64,000 nt of DNA from Protopterus annectens (GCF_019279795.1 NC_056748.1:698162806-698226805); one strand, 5' to 3'; positions 1 to 11,854 are shown, numbered from the stretch's first letter. Numbers and translations are program-made. Notes: a model not told the origin generated them from the sequence alone.

Positions 1-1245
1 GTGGACACTGGTCACTATATGCATAATGCTTAGCTTGACCTGATCAAGACTTTTGATACTCTTGTCCATGCTGGAATTAATGAAAAATTAAACAAACCTT
101 ATGTAAACCCCTGCATCATTTGTTGGATTGTACGTTGGCTATCCAGCAGATCCCAGGCTGATAAAGGTGCTGGTATGCTCTTTGAATGTAAAAAACAGTA
201 ATGAGTGAGGTGTCACAGGGATACATGCTAATCCATCTCATGCTTGGTGTTTATTTTACCGATATTCATGCCAATATCCCAGAAGTATGGTTGACCAAGT
301 TTGCTGATGACTGCAAGGTGGGTACAGTTATCCTGTCATCAACTGATATTAAACAGCTCCAGCAAAGTTTAGAATATGCACATACCTGGTATACTGAAAA
401 AGTGTAGCATAGTACTCTTGAGCAAAAAAAAAAGCTGCACCCACTTCATATGTTATAAAAGGTACTCTTCTTCAAATAGAGATGATCATAAGAGGCCTGA
501 GTACTTAGGCTAACAACTCTCATTTGATCATCATGTTACCACCATAGTCAGGAAATCTTTCTCTCTAGCCCAGATAATTGTCAAGGGAATATCTTCAAGA
601 GACAAAGAAGTCATCCTGCCATTGAACTCTTCCTTTATCAGATCTATTATCATTTTATTCCCCCTTTGGTATGTACAAATCTAAGCTTATTTTTGAAATG
701 GAAAGGCTCCAAAGATTTCCAACCAAGAAAACTAAAGGCCTTAAATCCTTCAAGTATCCCAAAAGATTAGCGCAGCTCTCCTTATACTCAGTAGTCTACT
801 GGCTTGTCTGAAGTGACCTGTGTCGCACTTTTCAATATATGATAGACTCAATCCTATTTAACCTCTTTTTTTCTTTGCAAAAATCAGTGCCTCTACAAAC
901 AGATGCACTAGGGCCCTAAATCTACACCAAAACATAATGTAGACTTGCTGGAGGGATAAGCTCCTAACACAACGCATTTCCAGCCTATGGAATAAGTTAC
1001 CACTACAGATCAAACAAAATACTAATTTGGCTACTTTTAAGGGTAGTCTTGATGGATGGATGGGTAGATACAAACTTACATTAGGATTGTCATATAAACC
1101 CTGTGTGATCTGGGAGGTAAGCAGTATACAGTGCTTGACAAGGCTGGCAAAAACTCTTAATTTTGTCTGTTTAAATGTGTATATGGCTAGGCATTGTATG
1201 GTTCCCATGACTGCCTAATATTATTCCTATGTTCCTATGTACCTG
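1..1245 (+). mobile_element. CR1 LINE copy A, 5'-truncated and decayed
   Basis: The stretch aligns by eye with the second half of ORF2 in the better CR1 copies of this window. The segment matching the LDLAKAFDTIPHSGII block lies at 30-90, the FADDCK active-site block at about 306-320, and the C-terminal DGWMGRYKLTLG block at 1050-1085. It closes at about 1215-1245 in a degenerate version of the family tail (TTCCTATGTTCCTATG). Many frameshifts and stops mark it as older than copies B and D. It enters from the left edge, so its 5' limit is unknown. Confidence 0.8.
201..407 (+). pseudogene. CR1 reverse transcriptase fragment (copy A)
   Basis: A 68-codon open stretch keeps the pattern YFTDIHANIPEVWLTKFADD, which corresponds to YFSEVQANTGGLWLTKFADD of copy B. 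FADD holds the two aspartates of the polymerase site. The frame is closed on both sides by mutations, so this is a relic of the palm domain and not a gene. Confidence 0.8.
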
Positions 1246-2839
1246 TTATTTTTTTTGCAAGCAGTGAATAAAAATAAAGGATATTTTTTCATTTACTTTC
1301 TTATTTCTATTTTTATCTTTAATTTGTTAAAGTGAAAACTGTTTAGATATGGACTTTTCATTTTTATCACAATAATATTTATATATTTGTGACAAACTTC
1401 ATGGTTAATATTTTCTGTGTTAGAAACATTAACATTTTAGAATACAAGTTTCAAAGTATTTGTGCACTGTTCAAACAAACAAATGATGGTATACAACAGC
1501 ATTAAAACTCATGAAACACAAACTGTCAAAATATGTCTGGACACAGGATGAATGACCGTGAGAAAACATTTTGAAAAAAGGGAATTATTTGGCAACTTTG
1601 ATTAAATTCACAAGACCCTTCTGTCCTGAATGAAATTATTGCCATTACCTGTATTCTCAAACTTAGAGCTATGGATCTTTAATAAAATTCTTATAGAAGG
1701 AGTAAATGAATCCAGTGAATCAATAAAATGTTCATACAAACATAGGGTATTAGAGATATATATTCTAACATATTGTATTTTAATACATTTGGGGCTAAGT
1801 AACTTATCAGTAATGAATTTTTATGCATTTTATACACATATATATTTTTTTATTTTATTTTTCTATTTTTCTTTTGTAATTGTGGGGTGAGTTTGGTTTT
1901 ACTCACAATAAGTGTATGAACTGAGAAAAAAATTTATAGTGCATTTTTGTATATTTTATATACTATATTTTAACATCTAGTATGATGACATGGTACAGAC
2001 AACAATATAAGATTGTTTATCTATTTAGTTATAAATTTGTTAATTTATACAGATTATGTGATATAAATATACTATTATATGATTTTTATACTTATTGTAT
2101 TTATTGTACTCATTTGTTCTATTTTTAATTTACAGCATTTGACATATTATATAACATTTTGAATTAATTTGGTATTAGGAAGTGTTAAATAGAAGGAAGC
2201 ATTTGTTCTTTATTAGTTCTGTAAAAGGTAATGGATGAAAGTGCTCAACTTAATTATTTATTTTGAATATTTATCCTGTATCTGGATGCATTCTGACAAT
2301 TTGTGTTTCATGAGTATTTGTATACTGTTACTTGGTTTTAGACTGCCTGGACAATACTTTATTTCAAAAGGAATTTTATCTTTTTCCATATTTCTTCCTT
2401 GAATAATGAATAATTAACAGGTTCTCTTTGATCTCCTCCTATTCCAAATGACCATGGGTAGAATTCATGAAAAAAGGGGAATTCTTAAGTCAAGTTCTAC
2501 TCTGTGGTGGGAAGTGCTTGCCCAAGAGTAGTTGTATACAATAGTTGGCAAAGTATGCTGTCTGGCCTCCTTGTTGTATGCTGTGGAGGTGTATTTCATT
2601 ACAGACACTTCATTGGCATAATGTTTGTATGTATCAGGTAGAAGGTATGGTGTATCAGGTCTCAAGATTCTGTGGAGCTTGTAAGTGGTGAGGAATGATC
2701 CGGTTGCTGACACTGATAAGTGACATAAGAAGTTTGGATGTGGCTAGGGTGCCTGGATCACTGAGAGATACAGGGTAAGTTTGGTGCTCCAATTACTGTC
2801 ACGACTAAGGATGGTGTGAGAATGTTCTGATCATGAAAG
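1246..2839. other. AT-rich stretch, no gene seen
   Basis: Long A/T-rich sequence with runs of T and frequent TATA-like words at 1800-2160. Open frames are short and low in complexity. I recognise no repeat family, RNA gene or conserved protein here. Confidence 0.5.
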
Positions 2840-3135
2840 TCTGTGTTGGGAGGTCAGGTGTTCTAATCACTGACTGTGTGTACATGTATGAGTGTGTGTT
2901 TGTGTGTCTTGGGGAGTTCAGGTGTTCTGACCACTGACTGTATTCATGTGCAGGTGTTTGTATGTGTGTAAGTATGGGTATTTGCATGTGTTATTTTGTA
3001 TGTGTGCTGTGTGTGTGAAAATGTATATGTATGTATGTATGTATGTTGGGGGGGGGTCAGTTGTTCTGACCATTGTCTCTCTGTGTGTATGTGTGGGTGC
3101 TTGTGTGTGTGTGTGTGTGTTTGTGATAAGTAATG
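2840..3135. repeat. TG-rich microsatellite and imperfect minisatellite
   Basis: TG/TATG dinucleotide-like runs alternate with a recurring phrase close to GTCAGGTGTTCTGACCACTG (about 2853, 2920 and 3055), so a unit of variable length has been partly duplicated. A (TATG)n run lies near 3025-3046, a G-run near 3047-3056, and (TG)n at 3102-3122. Overlapping open frames on both strands are products of this simple sequence. Confidence 0.8.
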
Positions 3136-3710
3136 AATATATACTGATCACTGGTTAGTTGGGTGGGGAGCAACTGAGGGGATATCATCTAATGGAAAGG
3201 TTGAAGACTCCCATTGTAGGCAGGATGGGAGAAGATAAAGGCTGTTTATGTAGAGATGTCAGGATCTATGCTGGCTACCACTTCAGGAGTTTTTATTGAT
3301 CACTGCTTTGGTGACTGAGTGAGAGTTAAGAGCACAATTTGGTATTATGGTGTATATGGGGAATAACAACATCAGATGCAACTGGTTAAGGAAGGGATTG
3401 TAGGTAGTCACTACAGGAAAATATGGAAGTCAGTATTATAGTTCACCTCCTAATTATGTCAGGAAAGGTGGTAATCACAGTTGCTAGAGTACAATATGTC
3501 AGGCCAGGTTTTCCTGACAAATTCTGCTAGGCCATCCATTGTTTGTGATGGTCTCTATAAATGGCATACTTGTTGTGTTTATTTATTTGTTTACTTGGTT
3601 GGTGATCTGGTCTGAGGAGCATTTCTTCCATGACCATGGTCATTAAGCACTATTACCAAAGTTTTAGAAAAACTTTCTGAAATAATAAACTTCTGAATAT
3701 AAACCGACAT
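3136..3710. other. Unannotated spacer before CR1 copy B
   Basis: No coding signal, RNA gene or repeat family was recognised. The sequence changes abruptly at about 3711, where the 5' repeat unit of CR1 copy B begins. Confidence 0.5.
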
Positions 3711-4888
3711 CAGAGTTGCTGATCCCTGGACTTTGTTTGTAGTTCCTGTTACTGATTCTTTGCCTAATTTGGAAGTAGGAAGTTCCCTTGCTTACCAGTG
3801 GGAGTGGGAAGCATTGAGCTGCCTGTTGGTCCAGTTTTGTGAGGTTTCAGCCAGTAACTTGTAGTCTATTGGTCGTTTTGGGCCAGTTCCTAGCTTTTTT
3901 CAGCCCCCCTGATATAAAACACGCTAAACGCGCGTTTGCCAGCTTGTACCTACTCAGCACAGATCCTCGTGGTGGCCAGCAGAGTAATCCAGGCTTCAGA
4001 GAGCTAAAAAAGCGACTTTACCTGATTTAAGTATATTTTTTGTGGCTTTCCACTTCTAATTACCTAGCGACTGTATTTCGCCTGCTTGCTGATACATTGT
4101 ATTTGTTTTTCTGCATTTATTCTGTTATTGCACTTGAAATCTCATTTTGTTACTTTTAAAATCTGTAATTGTTGCAAATTGTTTCTGTAGGCTGTGATAG
4201 CCGATTTATAGCATTTAAAAGTGTCTACTGTATCTGTTTCTGCTTGTTTCTGAAAAAAAAAAAAAAAAAAATATCTCTTGTTTTTCCCGCCTTACTGAGC
4301 TAGAGTAGTCCAGTTTCAGAGTTGCTGATCCCTGGACTTTGTTTGTAGTTCCTGTTACTGATTCTTTGCCTAATTTGGAAGTAGGAAGTTCCCTTGCTTA
4401 CCAGTGGGAGTGGGAAACATTGAGCTGCCTGTTGGTCCAGTTTTGTGAGGTTTCAGCCAGTAACTTGTAGTCTATTGGTCGTTTTGGGCCAGTTCCTAGC
4501 TTTTTTCAGCCCCCTGATATAAAACACGCTAAACGTGTGTTTGCGCGATTTAGCGCGATTTAGCACTTTTTAGTGCCACTGTTGCACACAAGAGCAGCGG
4601 CGGTTAAATAAGGTTAAACTATTCGGGCCACCTAAATCACACTCTTCAAATTTTCCCTTAAAACTACCTTCCTTGAGCTGTACTGCTGATCTAACCAGCG
4701 TATCCTATAACTGAAAGGTTCATCTCTACTTGATTCCCAAGTAGACTATTCTCTATCTGTAAGCCTAGCACTTACTCCTACAGTACTTGCACCTTGATAA
4801 AGCACTCTTATTATAGATAGTACCCCACCAGCCTAAAACCCACTTCCCCCGGAGTCCTTTGAAAGTCTTTTTATCTACTACTTCTAGT
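3711..4888 (+). promoter_or_regulatory. CR1 copy B 5' region: two tandem units of 606 bp
   Basis: A unit starting CAGAGTTGCTGATCCCTGG at 3711 starts again at 4317 and is nearly identical for over 200 bases, up to the phrase CTGATATAAAACACGCTAAA. The second unit then runs into the leader of ORF1. The unit ends in an A-run (about 4254-4271) and a short GC-rich piece. By analogy with the 5' monomers of rodent L1 elements this is the likely internal promoter; promoter activity is inference. Copy C has the same arrangement with a diverged unit. Confidence 0.75.
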
Positions 4889-5870
4889 ATGTCGAGGGAT
4901 CAGTTGCTAGTGTCCTCTCCTGCTCAACTGGTGAACCTGGGATTATTGAGGCAATGTTACAATTGCCTCATGTACACAGACAATCCTCTCCTTCTCCCAC
5001 TAAACACAAATACATGCGAGAGATGCAACTATACGGCCAAACTGGAGGCTGAGCTCTCTCAACATAGGACTGGCAAGACCAGACAGGAGGAGAAGGTAAC
5101 CACACACAATACATACCCAGTCACACATAGTACCATCACAACTTCAAATCATACACATAATCATACAAAGACATACTCGGAGGATCTGATCAAAAATCTA
5201 CCAAAACAGCAGAGGCCACCAAAGTAGACACCCAAACAACTACCACCTCAGGACCCAACACATGCAACACATAGACCACACAGTCAGAGTGTCAAACAGT
5301 CACAGCCCTTAAGGCCAAACACAATGCCAGACACACTTGTCATTGGTGACTCCATAGTCAGACACACTGACGTCCCGCTCACCAGACTGAGTAAGGAGAA
5401 GGTCACAGTAAGCTGCCTGTCAGGCGCTAGTATCCGCCACATAATGCAAGCACTCAGGTCTCTCAACAGCAGGTACAAGTACGACTCAGTCATTGTCCAC
5501 GCTGGTGTCAACGACCTGAGACGTACCTCCTTGGACTACATGAAAAGGGACATCGAGGAGCTCTCTGATTATGTAGCCCAGGCAGGTATGACCCTGACCT
5601 TGAGCAGTATCCTACCTTCACCTAGAATGATGCCACAATACAGTGATAAGATGATCAGCTTAAATAATTGGCTTAAATTCTGGTGTCATTCAAAGGGGAT
5701 CCAATGTCTGTCTGCCTGGGATGACATGCTGGACAAGCCACACTGCTTCGCAAGGGACGGCTTGCACCTGTCACCCCTGGGCTTCCGGATATTGGCAAAG
5801 GCTCTTGCCACCCCCCATAGTGCCTTTTTTAGGCAAGGCTCAAATTCTAAACCTACCATCCTAGAACACC
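4889..5870 (+). pseudogene. CR1 copy B ORF1: zinc finger plus SGNH esterase
   Basis: The start at the ATG at 4889 (MSRDQLLVSS) is chosen because copies C and D have the same ATG and first residues. Near the N-terminus sits a C-x2-C-x16-C-x2-C finger (RQCYNC...CERC), the PHD-like finger of CR1 ORF1. A frameshift near 5220 separates it from the esterase half at 5324-5820. That half shows the SGNH/GDSL blocks: GDSIV (Ser), AGVND (Asn) and DGLHLSPLG (Asp and His). CR1 ORF1 proteins are thought to bind nucleic acid and help retrotransposition; the esterase substrate is unknown. An extra C in a C-run near 5812 shifts the last codons. Confidence 0.85.
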
Positions 5871-5892
5871 AAAAAGAAAAAAAACTAAGGGT

Positions 5893-8663
5893 AATGCTGC
5901 TCAACGCCAGAAGTCTCAATCTCAAGATGCACGCACTCGAGGCCCTTCTCAATATGGAGAACATCGATGTCTGTGCTGTGACAGAAACCTGTTTCAAGGC
6001 TCCTGAGAGCACCCCAGCACTAACAGGTTTCACCTCATATCATGCTCCGCCCCAAAATCCGGACAACACCAAGAAAGGAGGGGGGTGTCCATATTCATAA
6101 AGGACACCCACACCTCAAGGTTGGTGGCAACGCACGATGCATCGGAGACCATCCAGGTGCAATTAACCATAGGCAAAACTGCTCTGCAATTTGTAGCATG
6201 TTACAGGCCACCCTCTCAAACTCAGGAACCTCATATGGCCTTCCTGAAAACATTGGAGGGGATAAATGTATCTCCAAACACCATCATACTAGGTGACTTC
6301 AACTACCCTAATATAGACTGGGAACACTACTCAAGCCCAAACACTCTAACCCAAAGATTCCTGGAGTTCATAAACTGAAATGCCATGGAACAACTAATCA
6401 CCATCCCCACAAGAGGAGAAAACATACTTGATCTCATCATCACGAACATGGGATCAAAATGTTCAACACCGGAAGTATACCCCTCACTGGTGAGATCAGA
6501 TCATAAACTAATCTCGCTGGAGGTCCTCATCCCGCCCCCACCTGAAACTAAAAAGACCACAGTGAAAAACTTCTCAAAAGCCGACTTCGCACTTCTAAAA
6601 ACTAGTGTGGTCTCCTTTAAGGCTCCTGAACCAGTGGTAAACATTACTCAAACCGCTGAATCACTTACAAATGCCTTCTACCAGCACCTACAGGACTGCA
6701 TGGATCAGGCAATCCCAAACAAAACTAAGACTCTCTGTACCAAAGGCAAGCGTCCAGTCTGGTGGACCCCAGCCATAAACAAGCTCTACAACAAAAGGAG
6801 GAAGCTACTACAAGATAGAGCAAAATCCTTGAAAGGTAAGACACCTTTGATCATCATAAGTAAAAAACTAAGAGCTCTCATAAAATCATCCAAGGCAAAT
6901 TTTGAGAGAAAAATCACCAAGGACTCAAAAGACAATCATAAGTCCTTCTTTAGCTATGTTAGAAACCTAGGAGGAAACTCCCAGATATGCTCAGAATTAG
7001 TTCAAAATGATGTGAAAATTACTGAACCTTTACACATTGCCAACATACTGGCTGACAGGTTCAGTGCAAACTTCTCCCCCCCCTCCCCCCCAAAAGGAGA
7101 GATATCTATACCAGAGGATTGTAGCCCCCCAAACATCTCCAACGCCCAGGTGATAACTGCTCTCACTAAGGCAAAAAACACAGCATCCATGGGACCGGAT
7201 GGTGTCCCCGGCTGTGTGCTTCACGAACTCAACGAGGAATTAAACCCACAGTTAGGACAGCTGTTTAATCTTAGCCTCACCTCAGGATACGTACCCAAGG
7301 AGTGGCGCATGGCGACTGTGGTCCCACTTCATAAGGGCGGTGCCTCCACCGACCCTGGAAATTACGCCCATTAGCTTGACAAGCCTTATCTGCAAAGTCA
7401 TGGAGAGGATCATAATGGAACTCATAAATAAAGACATAGGAACTTGCAGACTTTGGATCCAACCCAGTTTGGCTTTGTCAAAGGCAGATCCTGCCTCTTA
7501 AACTTGGTTGACTTTTTCGAGACAGTCACCAAGGCCATTGATGAGGGAAAGGCAGTCCATACAGCCTGCCTCGACCTGGCAAAGGCCTTCGACACAATAC
7601 CCCACTCAGGTATCATCGAAAAACTCATCAGCTTGAATGTAAACCCATACATCACAAGATGGGTTGCAAACTGGCTAAGTGACAGAACCCACAGGGTCAG
7701 AGTTGCTGGAGCCATGTCAGACTCAAAGCCTGTCACAAGTGGTGTCCCACAGGGCTCAGTCCTGGGTCCACTCTTGTTCGGCATATACTTTTCTGAAGTA
7801 CAAGCAAACACAGGAGGGCTATGGCTGACAAAGTTTGCAGATGACTGCAAACTGGGCGCCATAGTCGAAAACACATCTGACACAGATATCCTTCAGAAGG
7901 GCCTCACAGAAACGGATAACTGGTGCCAGAGCCATGGCCTAAAGTTAAATGCCAAGAAATGCATAGTCATACCATTCGGGAAAAACAAGGTTACCCCTAG
8001 CTACCATATAGGTGGCAATCCACTGAGCACAGAAGAAGTCATCAGGGATCTGGGGACCCAGGTTGACAGTAGCCTTTCGTTTGACACTCATGTTGCTAAA
8101 GTAGTTAGGAATACCTTCTATATTGCACACCTGATCATGAAGGGATTCACATCTAGATCAAGGGAGGTCATCATCCCCCTGTACTCATCACTCATTAGAC
8201 CTATGATTGAGTACAATGCCCCGTTCGGAATGTATTTGACCCGACACCTGCTGCAGCTTGAAAGGCCCCAAAAGTTCCTCACCAAAAGGATAAAGGGTCT
8301 CAAAAATATGTCTTATGCTGCCCGACTGAAAGAACTCCAGCTCTATTCAGTCTCATACCACTTGCTCAGAGGTGACCTGTGCCTGACATATAAGGCCATG
8401 TCAAACCCAGATTTGATGAATATGCTTCACCTCAAAAAATCTAGATCCCTCAGAACCTTGACACGGTTATAAATAGAACGTGCTGGAGAGACAGATTCAT
8501 CACCCAGAGACTCCCTATGCTGTGGAACAAAATCCCAGTACATGTGAGGCAGAGCACCTCGCTGGCCTTGTTCAAGAGGAATCTTGACCAATGGATGGGA
8601 GATCGCAGATATACCCCAGGGATTACTTCAGTGTCACTGCTTGACAGAGGCACAGCAAAATAA
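5893..8663 (+). pseudogene. CR1 copy B ORF2: AP endonuclease and reverse transcriptase
   Basis: The N-terminal endonuclease opens with LRVMLLNARSLNLKMHALE and contains CAVTET, LGDFNYPNIDW and SDHKLISLE, the expected apurinic-endonuclease blocks. The reverse transcriptase follows: MGPDGVPGCVLHE, VVPLHKGG, LDLAKAFDTIPHSG, SGVPQGSVLGPLLFG and FADDCK, ending at a TAA at 8661-8663. Visible lesions are a frameshift near 6065-6085, an in-frame TGA at 6376-6378 and a frameshift near 7370-7440 that breaks GNYRPISL. Apart from those the palm and thumb read well over 340 residues (7444-8460), with a further shift near 8460. This enzyme would nick the target and copy CR1 RNA, and probably SINE RNA, at the nick. 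Confidence 0.88.
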
Positions 8664-8781
8664 TAGGCATAGTTTTTATTCAAACTAAAGGGGTGGCGAA
8701 AGCCACATAACTATGGGCTAGGCTTATAAATGCCCTTGGGCAGATAGCCTAGTATGAACCTATGAACCTATGAACCTATGT
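8664..8781 (+). repeat. CR1 3' UTR and TATGAACC tail (copy B)
   Basis: The block GGGCTAGGCTTATAAATGCC then GGCAGATAGCCTAG precedes three copies of TATGAACC. The GGCTAGGC / GATAGCC halves can fold as a hairpin, as expected for the part of a LINE RNA that its reverse transcriptase recognises. The same block recurs in copy D, at 49681-49905 and, in modified form, in the SINEs at 22.8 and 28.3 kb. Confidence 0.85.
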
Positions 8782-10447
8782 TTAGTATACATTCTATATA
8801 GAAATAAAAACAACTGCAGTATAACACTTACTACATTGACTGCTTTCATACTATTTGTTAAGAATAACTAATATAGAAATAACCTCCTAGAAACAAAATA
8901 AACAACAAGGAATAAAATGAGTTGCATAGTTATCACAGTAAAAGGATAAATATTAAACAGGGTAAGAGCACCAGTTAAATATTTTCTCTGTAACAGCTGC
9001 ATTTACACAAGCCAGTTAAATGGTTAAAAAGTTTTGCATGAAAACTCCTGTTATTTATCTAATTCTTAACTTGTGTTGATAGCTGTTCCAATTAGCAGGT
9101 TCTGTTTTAAAGATGGCCTTTTGTTTGCCTGTTGCTAAGCCAAATAAGCAGGCATATACATAATTAAGAAGCCCTGAACTTTTGACCAGAGTTTGCAGTG
9201 GAAGTTTCTGATCTCTAATTTTTGTGTCAAGGAGGACAGTACTCTAAGTGAAGCAGCTTGGAAATTAGTTTCTACTAGGTGCATTAATGCTCTGGCTTTG
9301 GCAACCATTTTGTTTGCTTCATGTGATAAACAATGGTGTTCTTTTTGTCTAGATAAAGAAATAAAGCAACACATTTTTATTAACTGTTATATGTGGTGTG
9401 ATTGTATTACATGCAGAGCTGAGGGTGACAATCGCAAGGGCATTTTTTTATTTGGAATGAGAAGATTAATACCACTGGCCCTTCTTCCCCAAAGGGTGAA
9501 AGATTTACTAGTTTGTAGCGATAACTACCTTGTCTCAAGAAACCTGTCTACATCGTTTTCCTTTTGGAATGCTGTAATATATTTGGACTTCGCCATAGCC
9601 CAATGTATTTATGTGGTTATGTCTAGAGTAAAGGGCACTTCAATGGGTCACTGAGTTGGTTAAAAGTGATCTCCTTCAAGTTTTGATGAGTCCTCAACAG
9701 TATGTTCACAGTTTTCACAGTACTGACTATAATTTTGTCTATATAACCAGGACCCGAGTAGTTTGAACACTACCTGAAAGTCTTGTTTGGGTGGTTCCTT
9801 TTGTTCTGCTAGGCTGGAAATAATAACACCATCTCCTAACAGTGTAACCTGTAATCAGAGAAGATCATGTGACAGATCATTGATAAAGGATGAAGCAATA
9901 CTGGGCTCAGTGCTGAACCTCGTGGAACTTCTGATTTAAAAACTCATTAAGTTCAAAGAGGAGGAACTTAATACTACTTGGAAAATGTAGTCTGTGAGAC
10001 AGTTATTAAATTAATAGAGAATGCCAGTACTTTTATGTTTTCTTGTCAACGGTGTGTGAGGGACAGTCTTAAGCAAAGACCATTCCTGTTAACTGGTCTT
10101 TCTTTGTTACTAGACTGAGGTTAGTAAAACTGTATATAGTTGTTAAGTGCATTATAACTTTTCCTAAATCCATGTTGTTTTTAAACACATTGATTGGTTT
10201 GTTCATAGAATATCATTTATAAGAGCTTTGTGATGGAACAGAGCTTTGCAATGAAATGTTAAGTCAAGCAGGGAGTCTGGAGGAGGAATCTTGGGAAGAA
10301 GATGAATCGCAGCATGCCTAAATCTTGATGAGATGGTTCCAGAAATGAGACTGATGTTAAAAGTATAAGAAAGTGGTTTAATTATTATAAAATTGTTCAT
10401 GTTAAGGAAGGCAGGATGCAGGTGGGCATTCTATATATATAGATTTT
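8782..10447. other. Spacer with one unassigned open frame
   Basis: A 153-codon open frame on the plus strand at 9193-9654 contains several cysteines (for example CDKQWCSFC). It has no domain I recognise and no counterpart in the window, so I do not call it a gene. The rest is non-coding except for the RT relic listed separately. Confidence 0.4.
9690..10200 (-). pseudogene. Very decayed non-LTR reverse transcriptase relic
   Basis: Read on the minus strand, the sequence gives a QHGFRKS-like block near 10175-10200. Near 9870-9935, in shifting frames, it gives a block resembling VPQGS.LSP.L followed by FINDL. These are successive landmarks of non-LTR reverse transcriptases in the right order and at a plausible spacing. 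Multiple stops and frameshifts lie between them. The clade cannot be told. Confidence 0.45.
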
Positions 10448-10517
10448 AGGTTTCATGAGTTCATAGGTTCATAGGAGATTGCTAAGTTAATGACTTAAGA
10501 GCCTTTACAAGCCGAGC
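10448..10517 (-). mobile_element. Detached 3' tail of CR1 copy E
   Basis: The reverse complement reads GGCTCGGCTTGTAAAGGCTC, then a short spacer, then CTATGAACCTATGAACTC, which is the CR1 3' block plus tail. Copy E (minus strand, right of 20046) lacks exactly this part. The simplest reading is that copy C inserted into the 3' UTR of E and left this tail on the far side. No matching target duplication was found to prove it. Confidence 0.6.
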
Positions 10518-10520
10518 CAA

Positions 10521-11854
10521 TGTTTATTGCATTTTTTGTGTTGCACTTAATTTAAAATAGTTTTTTCTTAAAATTACATTTTACCTGCCTCTGGCCTAGC
10601 ACACACGTGTTGGGGTCATTTATTGCACTGTTCTGACTAGTTTGCTACTTGTGTGTCTCTGCTATCCTTAAACAAAAACAAAAAAACAAAAAAATCTTGC
10701 TATTTTCCCACTTTCTATAATTACAGAGTTGCTGTTCTGAACTGTTTGTAAGTGTCTTGAAGGCCAGTGCTTACTTGGGCTAAAGGGAAGTCTCTGTGTT
10801 CACCAGTGGCAGTGGTTAACAGTGAGCAGCCTGCCTGTCCCTGTAGGAGTGGTTACTGCCTAGAAACTGTAGTTTTATTGGCCATTTTGGGTAAATTCCA
10901 AACTCCTTGATCTCTCTCTTAAAACCCTGCAGCCGCGTGGTTTTGGCGTCTTTCCAGGCTTGATAGTTGTTGCTGAAGCACCTACCAAGAGGAAAAAATG
11001 CTGAGAGAAGAAAGGAGCCACTTTTGAGATTTTAAGTATTTTCTTATGATTTATTTCTTAGAAAAACTGCATTGCCGCCTACTTTTTGGAATTTTCTTGC
11101 TTGCAAAAGTTGATATCTGTGTTAGAAACGGTATTTAGAACATACCTAGAGCCTGTTTATTGCATTTTTTGTGTTGCACTTAATTTAAAATCGTTTTTTC
11201 TTAAAATTGCATTTTGCCTGCCTCTGGCCTAGCACACACGTGTTGGGGTCATTTATTGCACTGTTCTGACTAGTTTGCTACTTGTATGTCTCTGCTATCC
11301 TTAAACAAAAACAAAAAAAATCTTGCTATTTTCCCACTTTCTATAATTTAAAAAAAAAGATCAGTTACAGAGTTGCTGTTCTGAACTGTTTGTAAGTTTC
11401 TTGGAGGCCAGTGCTTACTTGTGGTAAAGGGAAGTCTCTGTGTTCACCAGTGGCAGTGGTTAACACTGAGCAGCCTGCATGTCCCTGTAGGAGTGGTTAC
11501 TGCCTAGAAACTGTAGTTTTATTGGCCATTTTGGGTCAATTCCAAACTCCTTGATCTCTCTATCTTAAAACCCTGCAAATCTCTTTCAGCGTCGGGCAGC
11601 ACCGGTTAGCTGGGTTATACTATTCCTGGCTCCACAAAGTCTGCGATGCAAGTTTTCCCTTAGAACTAGGCAAGCCTCAACTCAAGTGCTTCAGATCAAC
11701 TGCTCTTATTATAGCACTTGCATAACCCAAATCAGCACTTGTCCAAATCTCCTAGACAGCACTATTATTTTCCAAATTTCCTAGACAGCACTATTATAAT
11801 ACATCATAAGACCCTCGATTATCCGCAAGACAGGTGAAATTTACTTTTCCAAGC
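10521..11854 (+). promoter_or_regulatory. CR1 copy C 5' region: tandem units of about 630-645 bp
   Basis: The phrase TGTTTATTGCATTTTTTGTG occurs at 10521 and again at 11154. CAGAGTTGCTGTTCTGAAC occurs at 10724 and again at 11368. The repeated block includes an A/C-rich run (ACAAAAACAAAAA), a CAGAGTTGCTG start, and a GGCCATTTTGGG phrase shared with the 606-bp unit of copy B. Two diverged CR1 copies therefore keep the same tandem design. A role as internal promoter is inferred. Confidence 0.75.

Larger units (their letters stand above)
3711..8781 (+). mobile_element. CR1 LINE copy B, nearly full length
   Basis: Contains, in order, a duplicated 5' region (3711-4888), ORF1 with zinc finger and esterase (4889 to about 5850), ORF2 with AP endonuclease and reverse transcriptase (about 5893-8663), a short 3' UTR and a TATGAACC-type tail ending at about 8781. 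This is the architecture known for CR1 LINEs whose ORF1 carries PHD and esterase domains. Several indels break the frames, so the copy cannot act on its own. I found no clear target-site duplication at its ends. Confidence 0.92.

Noticed and set aside
2918-3158. Open frames on both strands at the TG-rich tract
   Set aside because: They are translations of simple TG/CA repeats (runs of His-Thr or Cys-Val).
5686-6033. Minus-strand open frames opposite CR1 ORF1 and ORF2, and similar shadows in copies C, D and H
   Set aside because: They mirror well-supported plus-strand domains and show no motifs of their own.
9193-9654. 153-codon open frame as a host gene
   Set aside because: No recognisable domain, no related copy, and no splice or promoter context. 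The cysteines do not form a known pattern.
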